64,000 bases of DNA from Mycobacteroides sp. LB1 (lineage in GTDB: Bacteria > Actinomycetota > Actinomycetes > Mycobacteriales > Mycobacteriaceae): assembly GCF_013449725.1 (NCBI RefSeq), contig NZ_JACCFF010000004.1, positions 248,001 to 312,000 of the forward strand, read 5' to 3'. Both the position numbers and the translations under genes were made by a program. Below are positions 48,386 to 56,652 of this stretch, piece after piece. How positions within the stretch are numbered: the stretch's first letter is position 1; each line of letters opens with the position of its first letter. A model generated the notes under the pieces. It was not told the origin of the DNA. It saw only the letters and a program-made list of their open reading frames with translations, and ran no database searches.

Positions 48386-50800
48386 ATGAATGAGCCGCTT
48401 GCGCGAAGAGCGCCGAACACAGTCGGCGGCCTGACCGCCGCCGAGGTCGCTGAGCGCGTAGCGCAGGGGAAGACCAACGATGTCCCGTCCCGTGCGGCAC
48501 GCAGTGTGTCGGACATCGTGCGAGCCAACGTGTTCACCCGTATCAACGCGATTCTCGGCGTGCTGCTCATCATCGTGCTGTCCACCGGCTCGGTGATCAA
48601 CGGCGCCTTCGGTCTGCTGATCGTTGCCAACAGTGCTGTCGGCATTATTCAGGAGCTGCGGGCCAAACAGACGCTCGACAAGCTCGCGATCGTCGGACAG
48701 GCCCGGCCCATGGTGCGGCGCGACGGTGTGGCGACGGCGCTGGCGCCGAATGATGTGGTTCTCGACGACATCATCGAGCTCGGGCCCGGCGATCAGATCG
48801 TGGTGGACGGCGAGGTTACCGAGGAGGCTGCCCTCGAGATCGACGAGTCGCTGCTGACCGGCGAGGCTGATGCGATCGACAAGACCGTTGGTTCCCAGGT
48901 GCTTTCGGGGAGCTTTGTGGTGGCGGGCAGCGGTGCGTACCGGGCCACCAAGGTGGGGCGCGAGGCGTACGCGGCCAAGCTCGCTGAGGAGGCATCAAAG
49001 TTCACCCTCGTGCACTCCGAACTGCGCAATGGCATCAACAAGATTCTGCAGTTCATCACCTATCTGCTGCTGCCGGCGGGTGCGCTCATCATCTATACCC
49101 AGCTGTTCACGACCGATGACAGTTGGCAGGAATCGGTGCTGCGCATGGTGGGCGCCCTGGTCCCGATGGTGCCGGAAGGCCTGGTGTTGATGACGTCAAT
49201 CGCCTTCGCGGTTGGCGTGATTCGACTGGGACGGCGTCAATGCCTGGTGCAGGAGCTGCCCGCCATCGAGGGGCTGGCCCGGGTGGACACGGTATGCGCC
49301 GATAAGACCGGGACCCTCACCGAGAACGGGATGCGGCTCTCGGAGGTGAAGAAGATCGACGGCGATGGCGATCGGCAGGCCCTCGCCGCTTTGGCTTCCC
49401 TCGCCGCCGATGACCCACGACCCAACGCGAGCATCGCTGCCATCGCCGAGGCATATGACACCCCACCGGGCTGGAAATCGACTGCAATCGCCCCATTTTC
49501 GTCGGCCAAGAAGTGGAGTGGCGCCTCCTACGGGGAGCATGGCAACTGGGTGATCGGCGCACCCGATGTACTTCTCGACCCGGCCGACCCCATCGCCACC
49601 ACCGCCGAGGAGATCGGTTCTCGGGGTCTGCGAGTGCTGCTGCTGGCATCGGCAGAACTGCCCGTCGACGACGCGAACGCACCAGGCGCCGTCACGTCGC
49701 GCGCGCTGGTGGTACTGGAGCAGAAGATCCGTCCCGACGCCCGTGACACCCTTGATTACTTTGCCTCCCAGCATGTCTCGATCAAGGTGATCTCCGGCGA
49801 CAATGCGGTGTCGGTGAGTGCGGTGGCCCAGTCTTTGGGGCTCTCCGGCGCCGCCGTGGACGCCCGCACGCTGCCCGCTGATACCGACAAACTCGCCGAC
49901 ACCCTGGCCGAGGCGACCACGTTCGGACGGGTGCGGCCCGACCAGAAGCGGGCGATGGTCAAGGCTCTGCAATCGCATGGCCATACCGTCGCGATGACCG
50001 GTGACGGGGTCAACGATGTGCTGGCACTCAAGGATGCCGATATTGGTGTCGCGATGGGTGCGGGCAGCTCGGCCTCACGCGCGGTCGCCCAAATTGTCTT
50101 GTTGGACAACAAGTTTGCCACCCTTCCTTATGTGGTTGCCGAGGGGCGGCGCGTCATCGGCAACATCGAGCGGGTTTCCAACCTGTTCCTCACCAAGACG
50201 GTGTACTCGGTGCTGCTGGCGCTGACGGTGGGACTTGCGGGACTGGGCTCGAAGATCTTCCACTATGGCTCGGTGCCGTTCCCGTTCCAGCCGATCCACG
50301 TCACTATCGCGGCGTGGTTCACCATCGGCATCCCGGCGTTCGTCCTGTCGCTGGCGCCGAATAACGAACGCGCACAGACAGGATTCGTGCGCCGGGTGAT
50401 GGCGTCGGCGATCCCGTCGGGCCTCACCGTGGGGATCGCGACATTCCTGTCGTATCTGTTGGCCCGCCAGATCCTGCATGTCACGGGTAACAGCACGCAG
50501 GCGTCGACGGCGGCACTGATCACCGAGCTCGTGGCGGCGGTGTGGGTGCTTGCGGTGGTGGCGCGTCCATACCAATGGTGGCGGGTGGCGCTGGTGACGC
50601 TCTCAGGCCTTGGCTATCTGGTGATCTTCGCGATTCCTTGGGCGCGAGAGACATTCATGCTCGACCCAAGCAATCTGGCGGTCACCGGGCCGGCGTTGGG
50701 CATCGGTATCGCGGCCGCCGCGGTGATAGAGGCGCTGTGGTGGCTGCAGGGCAAGTGGTCCGGCCGGCCTCGCCACTTCTGGGCCACCGAGAACGACTGA
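48386..50800 (+). CDS. ctpE: P-type calcium-transporting ATPase CtpE
   Basis: An 804-residue P-type ATPase, nearly collinear with M. tuberculosis CtpE (797). Features include [22 protein letters not shown], the actuator motif [10 protein letters not shown], the helix 4 region [22 protein letters not shown], phosphorylation motif DKTGTLTE (Asp306), and the hinge [24 protein letters not shown]. CtpE was described as a calcium uptake ATPase in mycobacteria. The ATG at 48386 follows GAGGGGC at 7 bases; a GTG at 48362 is also in frame. The first codons MNEPLARR are encoded by the dispersed 19-bp repeat and differ from M. tuberculosis. Confidence 0.95.
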   Translation: MNEPLARRAPNTVGGLTAAEVAERVAQGKTNDVPSRAARSVSDIVRANVFTRINAILGVLLIIVLSTGSVINGAFGLLIVANSAVGIIQELRAKQTLDKLAIVGQARPMVRRDGVATALAPNDVVLDDIIELGPGDQIVVDGEVTEEAALEIDESLLTGEADAIDKTVGSQVLSGSFVVAGSGAYRATKVGREAYAAKLAEEASKFTLVHSELRNGINKILQFITYLLLPAGALIIYTQLFTTDDSWQESVLRMVGALVPMVPEGLVLMTSIAFAVGVIRLGRRQCLVQELPAIEGLARVDTVCADKTGTLTENGMRLSEVKKIDGDGDRQALAALASLAADDPRPNASIAAIAEAYDTPPGWKSTAIAPFSSAKKWSGASYGEHGNWVIGAPDVLLDPADPIATTAEEIGSRGLRVLLLASAELPVDDANAPGAVTSRALVVLEQKIRPDARDTLDYFASQHVSIKVISGDNAVSVSAVAQSLGLSGAAVDARTLPADTDKLADTLAEATTFGRVRPDQKRAMVKALQSHGHTVAMTGDGVNDVLALKDADIGVAMGAGSSASRAVAQIVLLDNKFATLPYVVAEGRRVIGNIERVSNLFLTKTVYSVLLALTVGLAGLGSKIFHYGSVPFPFQPIHVTIAAWFTIGIPAFVLSLAPNNERAQTGFVRRVMASAIPSGLTVGIATFLSYLLARQILHVTGNSTQASTAALITELVAAVWVLAVVARPYQWWRVALVTLSGLGYLVIFAIPWARETFMLDPSNLAVTGPALGIGIAAAAVIEALWWLQGKWSGRPRHFWATEND
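48391..48409 (+). repeat. Dispersed 19-bp repeat, copy at the ctpE start
   Basis: TGAGCCGCTTGCGCGAAGA, identical to the copies at 42683 and 43447. It begins five bases after the A of the ctpE start codon and encodes EPLARR there. Confidence 0.88.
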
Positions 50801-51112
50801 GCCGACCGAGCCGACCGAAATAAACCGGATGCGCCGCGTCGAAGGCCTCCGGTACCTTTGCTGATGCGGAGATCAAGCGGCGCCCCGGCATCGCCGGACG
50901 GCGTTCCGTGTGTAAAGGCTCCACTCCAACGGCATGCCCACCTAAGGCTATTGGGTTCGAGTCCCATACGGATGACTTCCGGGCCGCGGGCCGCAAGGTT
51001 CGCGGACCGGTCCAGCGGGGACGCTACGGCGATTCCTCCCGCCGGTTCGCGATGCGGCTCGGAAGTCATTTCTCCGCAACGGAATACAAGAAATGTAAGA
51101 GAGGTGACAAGG
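50801..51112. other. Intergenic stretch of 312 bases without a recognised gene
   Basis: No coding frame here has conserved content; the open frame running into it is an upstream extension of the SPFH gene. A T-arm-like sequence GGTTCGAGTCC lies at about 50945-50957, but no tRNA folds around it. The last 15 bases hold the ribosome binding site (AGAGAGGTG) of the SPFH gene. A structured leader RNA is possible but unproven. Confidence 0.5.
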
Positions 51113-51787
51113 ATGAGTATGTGGGACGAGATGGTCGGCACGAAGGTCACGGTCATGGAATGGCAGCGTGGCGTGTTGTACCGCGACGGTGTGTTCAAGG
51201 CTGTGCTGAAGCCGGGTGTGCATTACACACGCCCGCGTACCGACACCTTGGTCACCGTGGAGATGCGGACGCAGTCGATTCAGGTAGCCGGCCAGGATGT
51301 GCTGACGGCAGATGGCTTCACCGTGAAGGTGTCGGCCGTGGCCGAGTACAACGTGACCAAGCCGATCGTTTTCGCCGGGTCGGAGAGTGGTTCGGTGCAC
51401 TGGGGTATCTACCTGCAGGCACAGCTGCAGCTGCGTGACGCCGTTGCGGCGTTGACCCTCGATGAGCTGTTGGCCCAGCGGGGTCAGTTCCTCGGTGCCA
51501 ATGCTGTCGCGAAGATTGCGGCCGAGGTCGAGGAGCTGGGTGTGACGGTGACCCGGTTCGTCGTCAAGGACCTCATGCTGTCCGGCGAGGTACGCAAGGC
51601 GCTGGCCGAGCCGCTGCTGGCCCGCGAGGCCGGTAAGGCTCAGCTGGAGCGGGCCCGCGCGGATGCCGCGGCGCTGCGCTCGATGGCCAACACCGCCAAG
51701 CTGCTGCGAGAGAACCCTGAGTTGCTGCAGCTGCGGACTCTTGAGTCGGTGGCTGACGGCAAGGCCATGGTCGTCCTCAACCGCTGA
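51113..51787 (+). CDS. SPFH/band 7 domain protein (slipin-like)
   Basis: A 224-residue SPFH-domain protein. The domain is recognisable in VYMEWQRGVLYRDG-like VMEWQRGVLYRDGVFKAVLKPGVHY, VEMRTQSIQVAGQDVLTADGFTVKVSAVAEYNV and the C-terminal VKDLMLSGEVRKALAEPLLAREAGKAQLERARADAAALRSM, which should form the usual helical coiled-coil. Unlike most stomatins it has no evident N-terminal membrane helix, so it may be cytosolic or membrane-associated through assembly. AGAGAGGTG lies upstream of the ATG at 51113. It is followed by a strong bidirectional hairpin terminator. Confidence 0.85.
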   Translation: MSMWDEMVGTKVTVMEWQRGVLYRDGVFKAVLKPGVHYTRPRTDTLVTVEMRTQSIQVAGQDVLTADGFTVKVSAVAEYNVTKPIVFAGSESGSVHWGIYLQAQLQLRDAVAALTLDELLAQRGQFLGANAVAKIAAEVEELGVTVTRFVVKDLMLSGEVRKALAEPLLAREAGKAQLERARADAAALRSMANTAKLLRENPELLQLRTLESVADGKAMVVLNR

Positions 51788-51810
51788 CCTTCAACGGCTG
51801 ACCCTCCAAC

Positions 51811-51872
51811 CGCGAGCAGACGCATAGTGCACGCGCCACCTGGCGTTTCTGTGCACTATGCGTCTGCTCGCG
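51811..51872. terminator. Long perfect hairpin, bidirectional terminator
   Basis: Arms of 22 bp pair perfectly (51811-51832 with 51851-51872): CGCGAGCAGACGCATAGTGC plus AC on the left, its complement on the right. The loop holds a further small stem CGCCA/TGGCG. It lies between the SPFH gene and the convergent methyltransferase gene, so it can terminate both. Confidence 0.85.
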
Positions 51873-51884
51873 TAAGAAAAGGGG

Positions 51885-52718
51885 TTAGAAACCGAACCGC
51901 ATGATCCTGCCGATATCGCGCAGGGCGGGGATATGGGAGATGACCTTCATCTGGATGCGGCCCGACAGTGGCAGGTGTTCCTCACCTGCCACGTCGGTGC
52001 TGCGGAGGTCGTCGATGCAGCGCAACCCCGGGTGTAACACCTGGATCTGGGCGGGATCGTCGATACCCCAGTGCAGGGTGGCACCTGCATTGCGTACCGC
52101 GGGCACCAGCTTCTGCAGCTTGATCCCAATGCTGCCGTAACAGTCGAAAGCCAGTTGGCCACTGGGGAATCGGTCGGTGATTCGCCGGATCAGCGCCTGG
52201 CCCTCGGTCTCGGTCAGGTACATCGTCAAACCCTCGAACACCGCGAGGGTGGGTCGGTCGGCGGGGATGCTCTCCAGCCACGCGTCATCGGTGACGGAGC
52301 TTTCGATCATCCGGTAGTCGCCTCCGCGCTCGGGGAGCAGTGTGCGCCGCAGCGCGATCACATCGGGGTAGTCGACATCGACCCAGCGCACGGTCTCGGG
52401 CGGATTGATCCTGAAGACGCGGGTGTCCAGCCCGCAGGCTAGATGCAGCACCGTCGCTTCTCGGTGTGCGGTGAGAAACTCGGAGGTCCAGACGTCAAGT
52501 TGCCGGGCGCGCAACGCTACGCCGATCGCCTGAGTGCCTTTGATCTTGGTTTTGGAGAAGTCGTAGTCGATGCGCGCGACGGCCTCGGCGGCGTAGTGGT
52601 CATGAAGAACCGAATTGGGGGATTTGGCGTCCTGTGCGCGCCCGTACAGCGTGGCCAGCATCGTCTCCGGAGCGCCGGTCAGCGTGATTTTCACAGGGTC
52701 CGTCACTCGACCCAACAT
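51885..52718 (-). CDS. Class I SAM-dependent methyltransferase, LCMT/Omt family
   Basis: A 277-residue protein of the leucine carboxyl methyltransferase-like family (TcmP/Omt type). It has RARQLDVWTSEFLTAHREATVLHLACGLDTRVFRI (motif I), WVDVDYPDVIALRR, and FEGLTMYLTETEGQALIRRITDRFPSGQLAFDCYG. Mycobacteria hold many paralogues of this family, most without a known substrate. The start at 52718 (ATG) is uncertain; a GTG four codons in is possible. It is divergent from the small antitoxin-like gene. Confidence 0.85.
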   Translation of the reverse strand: MLGRVTDPVKITLTGAPETMLATLYGRAQDAKSPNSVLHDHYAAEAVARIDYDFSKTKIKGTQAIGVALRARQLDVWTSEFLTAHREATVLHLACGLDTRVFRINPPETVRWVDVDYPDVIALRRTLLPERGGDYRMIESSVTDDAWLESIPADRPTLAVFEGLTMYLTETEGQALIRRITDRFPSGQLAFDCYGSIGIKLQKLVPAVRNAGATLHWGIDDPAQIQVLHPGLRCIDDLRSTDVAGEEHLPLSGRIQMKVISHIPALRDIGRIMRFGF

Positions 52719-52773
52719 ACGCCGCGATCTCGTACTACAGTTGCGCCGTCCCAGACCTAAGGAGAACTACAAC

Positions 52774-52989
52774 ATGGCTGATTTCAAGGGCCTCATCGAC
52801 AAGCTCAAGAGCCTGTTGTCGGGCAACAAAGACAAGGTGAACCAGGCGGTCGACAAGGTCGGCGACGTGATCGACTCCAAGACCGGTGGCAAGTACTCCT
52901 CGGTGGTGGACAAGGTGCAGGACGCCGCAAAGAGTGCCGTCGACAAGGCAGAAGCGCCTGAGGCCCCCAAGGCCGGCGACGCGCAGTAA
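52774..52989 (+). CDS. Rv0909-like small antitoxin family protein
   Basis: A 71-residue acidic/lysine-rich helical protein with AAGGAG 9 bases upstream of its ATG. It reads MADFKGLIDKLKSLLSGNKD, then a KVGDVIDSKTGGKYSSVVDKVQDAAKSAVDKAE region, the pattern of the MT0933-type antitoxin family to which Rv0909 belongs. In M. tuberculosis Rv0909 lies directly before Rv0910 and the pair was proposed as a toxin-antitoxin module. Here a lipase gene separates them. The antitoxin function is inferred from the family and has weak support; a structural role is possible. Confidence 0.78.
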   Translation: MADFKGLIDKLKSLLSGNKDKVNQAVDKVGDVIDSKTGGKYSSVVDKVQDAAKSAVDKAEAPEAPKAGDAQ

Positions 52990-54148
52990 CCGACTGGCGC
53001 CGCTCATTGCGGCGCTGGTGTTGTTCACGGCGGCCTGCGCGCGGGTCGAGGCGGAGGGTGTTGCACCCCCGCCTCCCTCGCCGCCGCCGGGTGAAGTGCT
53101 ATCGGATGTGCTTTTGTCGCTGGCCCCAGATCTTGATGCCATCGCCGACGGCCATCTCATCCGATACATGTCCACCTCGGGTTCCACCGCCACGCCCACC
53201 GAGGTCACGGGAGTCGTCTTTTCGCCGAAAGGCGAACCGCCGCGAGAGGGTTGGCCTGTCGTATCGGTAGGGCACGGCACTACCGGACTGGATGACGACT
53301 GTGCGGTCTCCCGTGCCCCCGACTTGCGGGGCTATATCTGGCTGGTGCGAAACCTCACCAAGCGCGGGTGGGTGGTGGCCATCACCGACTATGAGGGGCT
53401 GGGGGTTCCGGGTCCACACCCCTATCTGGAGCCCAGATCCGCGGGATTCAACGTCATCGACGCGGCACGCGCCGCGGTGTCGCTGATACCCGGGGCTTCG
53501 TCGACATGGGCGGCCATCGGGGCATCCCAGGGTGGTCAGGCAACCTGGGCGGCCGCCGAACTTGCGGGTGATTACGCCCCTGAGCTGGAGTTTGTGGGGG
53601 CGGCAAATCTATCGCCGGCCGCCGACCTCACCAATATGGCCACCCATGTCGGCGACGGTCGATATGACTTGAGTCAGCTCTCGATGATGCCGACCTTGCT
53701 CACGGGGCTGTCGGTCACCGTCCCGGAGCTGGTGCCGGAGAACTTTCTGCACGGGTCATTTCAGGACAACCCACACGACAAGGCGCTGCTGCTGGGTTGT
53801 CACAACGGACTGGATCCCGCGCGGGCCGCGGCCATAGGCAGATTGCGCGCCAACGATTTTCACGGCACCACCCCGCAGGATGCGGCCATCTTCGCGGGCG
53901 CGCTGAAGCGGATCGCACTACCGCTGGGTCGGGCATCCGGGCCGATGCTTGTGTATGCCGGTGAGTCCGATCGGCTTATCGACGCACGCTGGATCCACGC
54001 GGCGGTGCAACGGGCATGCGCCCTGGGGGACACGGTCCAGGAAATCGTCGCGCCGGGTAAGGGGCATGTGGACCCTGAGGGGGAGCGGCTCGGGGTCCAG
54101 TGGATAGCCGACAGGTTTGCCCGGCTACCGGCGCCCAGTAACTGTTAG
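52934..54148 (+). CDS. Secretory lipase (LIP family), exported
   Basis: About 404 residues. The signal region is RLAPLIAALVLFTAACARVEA, whose cysteine may be a weak lipobox, followed by a proline-rich linker. The body is the secretory-lipase alpha/beta hydrolase domain: VISVGHG-like VVSVGHGTTGLDDDC, VVAITDYEGLGVPGPHPYLEP, the nucleophile elbow GASQGG (Ser198), and the aspartate/histidine end region YAGESDRLIDARW and GKGHVDP. Starts are ambiguous: a GTG at 52934 lies within the antitoxin-like gene, and no ATG or GTG occurs between that gene's stop and the signal peptide. Translation may be coupled to the upstream gene. It breaks up the Rv0909/Rv0910-like pair. Confidence 0.82.
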   Translation: MPSTRQKRLRPPRPATRSNRLAPLIAALVLFTAACARVEAEGVAPPPPSPPPGEVLSDVLLSLAPDLDAIADGHLIRYMSTSGSTATPTEVTGVVFSPKGEPPREGWPVVSVGHGTTGLDDDCAVSRAPDLRGYIWLVRNLTKRGWVVAITDYEGLGVPGPHPYLEPRSAGFNVIDAARAAVSLIPGASSTWAAIGASQGGQATWAAAELAGDYAPELEFVGAANLSPAADLTNMATHVGDGRYDLSQLSMMPTLLTGLSVTVPELVPENFLHGSFQDNPHDKALLLGCHNGLDPARAAAIGRLRANDFHGTTPQDAAIFAGALKRIALPLGRASGPMLVYAGESDRLIDARWIHAAVQRACALGDTVQEIVAPGKGHVDPEGERLGVQWIADRFARLPAPSNC

Positions 54149-54184
54149 CCATCTGTTTTTATCGGTCGGGTATCCTCTGCCAGC

Positions 54185-54628
54185 GTGGCAGCTAAATTGA
54201 ATTCCTCCATCGATGTGCCCCTCCCTCCCCAGGTGGCCTGGGAGCACGCCTCGGATCTGCAGCGATTCGATGAGTGGCTGAGTGTTCACACGGCGTGGCG
54301 CAGCAAGTTGCCGGAGACCCTCCAAGAGGGCACTGTGATCGACTCGATCGTGTGCGTCAAGGGCATGTACAACCGGGTCAAATGGACGCTTCAAAAGTAC
54401 GACCCGCCGACGGGACTGTTCCTGGACGGCAAGGGCAGGGGCGGTGTGAAAGTCAAGCTCAGGGTGACGATCACCCCGAAGGGACCGGGATCGGTCGTGG
54501 ACTTCACCCTGCACTTGGGCGGGCCCGCCATGTTCGGCCCGATCGGCACCGTGGTCGCGGCCGCACTGCGCAGCGATATCGATGCCTCACTATCGAAGTT
54601 CGTTCAGGTCTTTGCATCGACTTCCTAG
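54185..54628 (+). CDS. SRPBCC family protein, Rv0910-like
   Basis: A 147-residue START/SRPBCC-fold protein. It matches M. tuberculosis Rv0910 as I recall it across LNSSIDVPLPPQVAWEHASDLQRFDEWLSVH and LHLGGPAMFGPIGTVVAAALRSDIDASLSKFVQVF. In M. tuberculosis this protein was proposed as the toxin partner of Rv0909. The start is a GTG at 54185. It lies 36 bases after the lipase. SRPBCC proteins usually bind hydrophobic ligands in a deep cavity, so ligand binding is at least as plausible as toxicity. Confidence 0.85.
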   Translation: MAAKLNSSIDVPLPPQVAWEHASDLQRFDEWLSVHTAWRSKLPETLQEGTVIDSIVCVKGMYNRVKWTLQKYDPPTGLFLDGKGRGGVKVKLRVTITPKGPGSVVDFTLHLGGPAMFGPIGTVVAAALRSDIDASLSKFVQVFASTS

Positions 54629-54759
54629 GGTGAGCCAACCCACAAACATCACGTTTTTGCGTTCTACCTGCGAAAACATAAGTGACCGTTTGTGATTGGA
54701 TGAGTATTAAGTTGGTGTCGGTGGTTGGCAGGCTCCGGAATAAGGAGCAATATGGATAT

Positions 54760-55047
54760 ATGTCAATCACACGGAAGATCATCGGAAGGGTGCTCGTCGC
54801 AGGTGCCGGCGCGGTGCTGATCGCTGCTGCACCCGCTGCCGTGATGGCCGCCGGGGTGCCGACAACCACGTCCAACCAGGTCGTTCTTGCCGATCCCGGT
54901 GGTTCGGGCGGCGGCGACGCGGGTGGCGGCGGTGGCTGCTACAACGGGGTGTGCGGCGGGTGGAATCCCGGACAGGGTGGCTATGGTCACGGCTGCTACA
55001 ACGGTGTCTGCGGTGGCTGGGACGGCCAGCGCGGCTGGGGCAACTAA
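54760..55047 (+). CDS. Small secreted Cys/Gly-rich protein with duplicated CYNGVCGGW
   Basis: A 95-residue protein. A signal peptide runs through IIGRVLVAGAGAVLIAAAPAAVMAAG. The mature part is short, starts with a Thr/Ser region and ends in a glycine-rich tail carrying two copies of CYNGVCGGW at about residues 61-69 and 81-89, each with two cysteines. AAGGAG lies about 12 bases upstream of the ATG at 54760, a longer spacing than usual. I know no named family. It may be a cell-wall structural peptide or bind metal through the Cys pairs. Confidence 0.72.
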   Translation: MSITRKIIGRVLVAGAGAVLIAAAPAAVMAAGVPTTTSNQVVLADPGGSGGGDAGGGGGCYNGVCGGWNPGQGGYGHGCYNGVCGGWDGQRGWGN

Positions 55048-55065
55048 CCCCGGTCGGCGCGCGAA

Positions 55066-55977
55066 CTAGTCCGCTAGCGGCCTGAGGGCCTGCGCCAGGG
55101 CGTCAAAAGCGTCCCGGCGGGCATTCCCGATGCCGAGAAGGTGATCAGGCAAGATTACCTCGTCGACACCCTCGCGTGCCCATGGCTCCATCTGTTCCGC
55201 GATGCGTTCGGCGGTGCCGTACAACACCGGAATCGGTGATTTGGCAGCGGTTTCCGCGGCGCGTGCTTCGGATTGCGGGCCATCGGTGACAATGATGCGC
55301 GCCTGCGTGGAACGCCATATCGTCGCTGGATCGCGGCCAATCTTCTCGGCCGCGGCGTCCAGGCGACCCGAGACCTCATGGAAGGTCCCGGGTGTGGACC
55401 ACTGGTTCCATTCCTGTGCATATCGAGCGGCCAGTCCCAGCATCCGCGGCTGGGTTGCGCCGATCAGAATCGGTAGGGGCCGCTGCAGCGGTTTGGGTTC
55501 GCAGATGGCCTCCGTCAGTCGGTAGTACTCGCCGTCCACCGTCGTCGCCTGCTCAGTCAATAGTCCGGTAATCGCTTGCAGCCCTTCGGAAAACCGGTTG
55601 ACTCGCGGTCCCGGCTCGCCGAGTTCGAGCCCGTACCGTTGATGCTCGTTCTCCTGCCAGCCGGCGCCCAATCCGAGTGTGAAGCGCCCCCCGCTCACGT
55701 GGTCGACGGTGACCGCCCAGTTCGCGAGTACCGCCGGATGCCGGAAGGTCATCGACAGCACCAAGGGCGCCAGCCGGATACGTGAGGTGGCCGCGGCGAG
55801 TGCCGCAAAGATCGCGGTGGCCTCGTGGAAGTCGGTGTGCTTTTCGGGGGTGTCTGCGAATGACATGAAGTGGTCGGCGGCATAGAAGGCGCGCCACGAA
55901 CCGTGGTCGGCGTATTGAGCGATATCCAGCAGATCGGCCCAGGATTGATTCGTCTGTCCCCATATTGAAAAGCGCAT
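55066..55977 (-). CDS. LLM class F420-dependent oxidoreductase
   Basis: A 303-residue luciferase-like monooxygenase-fold protein. The N-terminal MRFSIWGQTNQSWADLLDIAQYAD and AADHF, IRLAPLVLSMTFRHPAVLANWAVTVDHVSGGRFTLGLGAGWQENEHQRYG are typical of F420-dependent members, which are numerous in mycobacteria. The ATG at 55977 is preferred to the upstream ATG at 56199, which would add a non-conserved leader running into the divergent TetR gene. The substrate is unknown. The TetR at 56059 is its likely regulator. Confidence 0.87.
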   Translation of the reverse strand: MRFSIWGQTNQSWADLLDIAQYADHGSWRAFYAADHFMSFADTPEKHTDFHEATAIFAALAAATSRIRLAPLVLSMTFRHPAVLANWAVTVDHVSGGRFTLGLGAGWQENEHQRYGLELGEPGPRVNRFSEGLQAITGLLTEQATTVDGEYYRLTEAICEPKPLQRPLPILIGATQPRMLGLAARYAQEWNQWSTPGTFHEVSGRLDAAAEKIGRDPATIWRSTQARIIVTDGPQSEARAAETAAKSPIPVLYGTAERIAEQMEPWAREGVDEVILPDHLLGIGNARRDAFDALAQALRPLAD

Positions 55978-56058
55978 GATGTCCAGCCTAAAGACCGCGA
56001 AGGAGAAGTATGCGGGGAACGTGCGTGTCCAGAAACCGACCGTAATACGCTTGTAGTG

Positions 56059-56652
56059 ATGAACGAGCAACCACGGGGTCGGCGGGCAGAGGTGCTGGAA
56101 GCTGCTATTCAGGTGGCGGGCACCCACGGCGTCGACGGCCTTACCTATCGGTCGGTCGACGCGGCAGCGAATGTTCCCAGCGGTACCACGTCGAATCACT
56201 TCCGCACCCGCGACGCTTTACTGCTGGGCGTCATCATCGAGATCGAGAAGTTGCGCCGCGCCTTCTGGCGGGCGTTGGTTACCGAGACGAACCCGACGAC
56301 GGTGTCCGAGCTCGTCGATATCGTCACGGCCTACGCCAACGGTGCCGTCGGGGTGATGAGCACTCGGGTGCGGGCGTACATGGTGCTGCTTATGGAGGGC
56401 TGGAGCCACCCCGAGCTGAGGGAGCCGCTTCAGCGGGGGCGGGACGCACAGATTCCCCGCACGCTGCAGCTGATGCGCAAGGTGAATCCGGGTACGCCCG
56501 AAATGCACGCGGAAATTCTGCAGGACTATCTCACCGGCATCATCTACCAGCAGCTCGCCAACCCAGCGCCGGAGTTCAACCCGCGACCGGCGATCGAGGC
56601 GCTGATTACCGTGCTGGTGATGCCCCAGGCGCCGCGGGCAGTGCAGCGATAG
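56059..56652 (+). CDS. TetR family transcriptional regulator
   Basis: About 197 residues. The N-terminal helix-turn-helix reads RRAEVLEAAIQVAGTHGVDGLTYRSVDAAANVPSGTTSNHFRTRDALL. The C-terminal half is a typical ligand-binding bundle. GTG at 56056 and ATG at 56059 are adjacent starts. It is divergent from the LLM oxidoreductase with 81 bases between the starts, and its 3' end overlaps the convergent MFS gene by 47 bases. Confidence 0.87.
   Translation: MNEQPRGRRAEVLEAAIQVAGTHGVDGLTYRSVDAAANVPSGTTSNHFRTRDALLLGVIIEIEKLRRAFWRALVTETNPTTVSELVDIVTAYANGAVGVMSTRVRAYMVLLMEGWSHPELREPLQRGRDAQIPRTLQLMRKVNPGTPEMHAEILQDYLTGIIYQQLANPAPEFNPRPAIEALITVLVMPQAPRAVQR

Noticed and set aside
50904..50976. Possible tRNA with anticodon-like GCC and a GGTTCGAGTCC T-arm
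   Set aside because: Only the T-loop and part of the acceptor stem pair; the D stem and anticodon stem have mostly mismatches, so it is not annotated as a tRNA gene.
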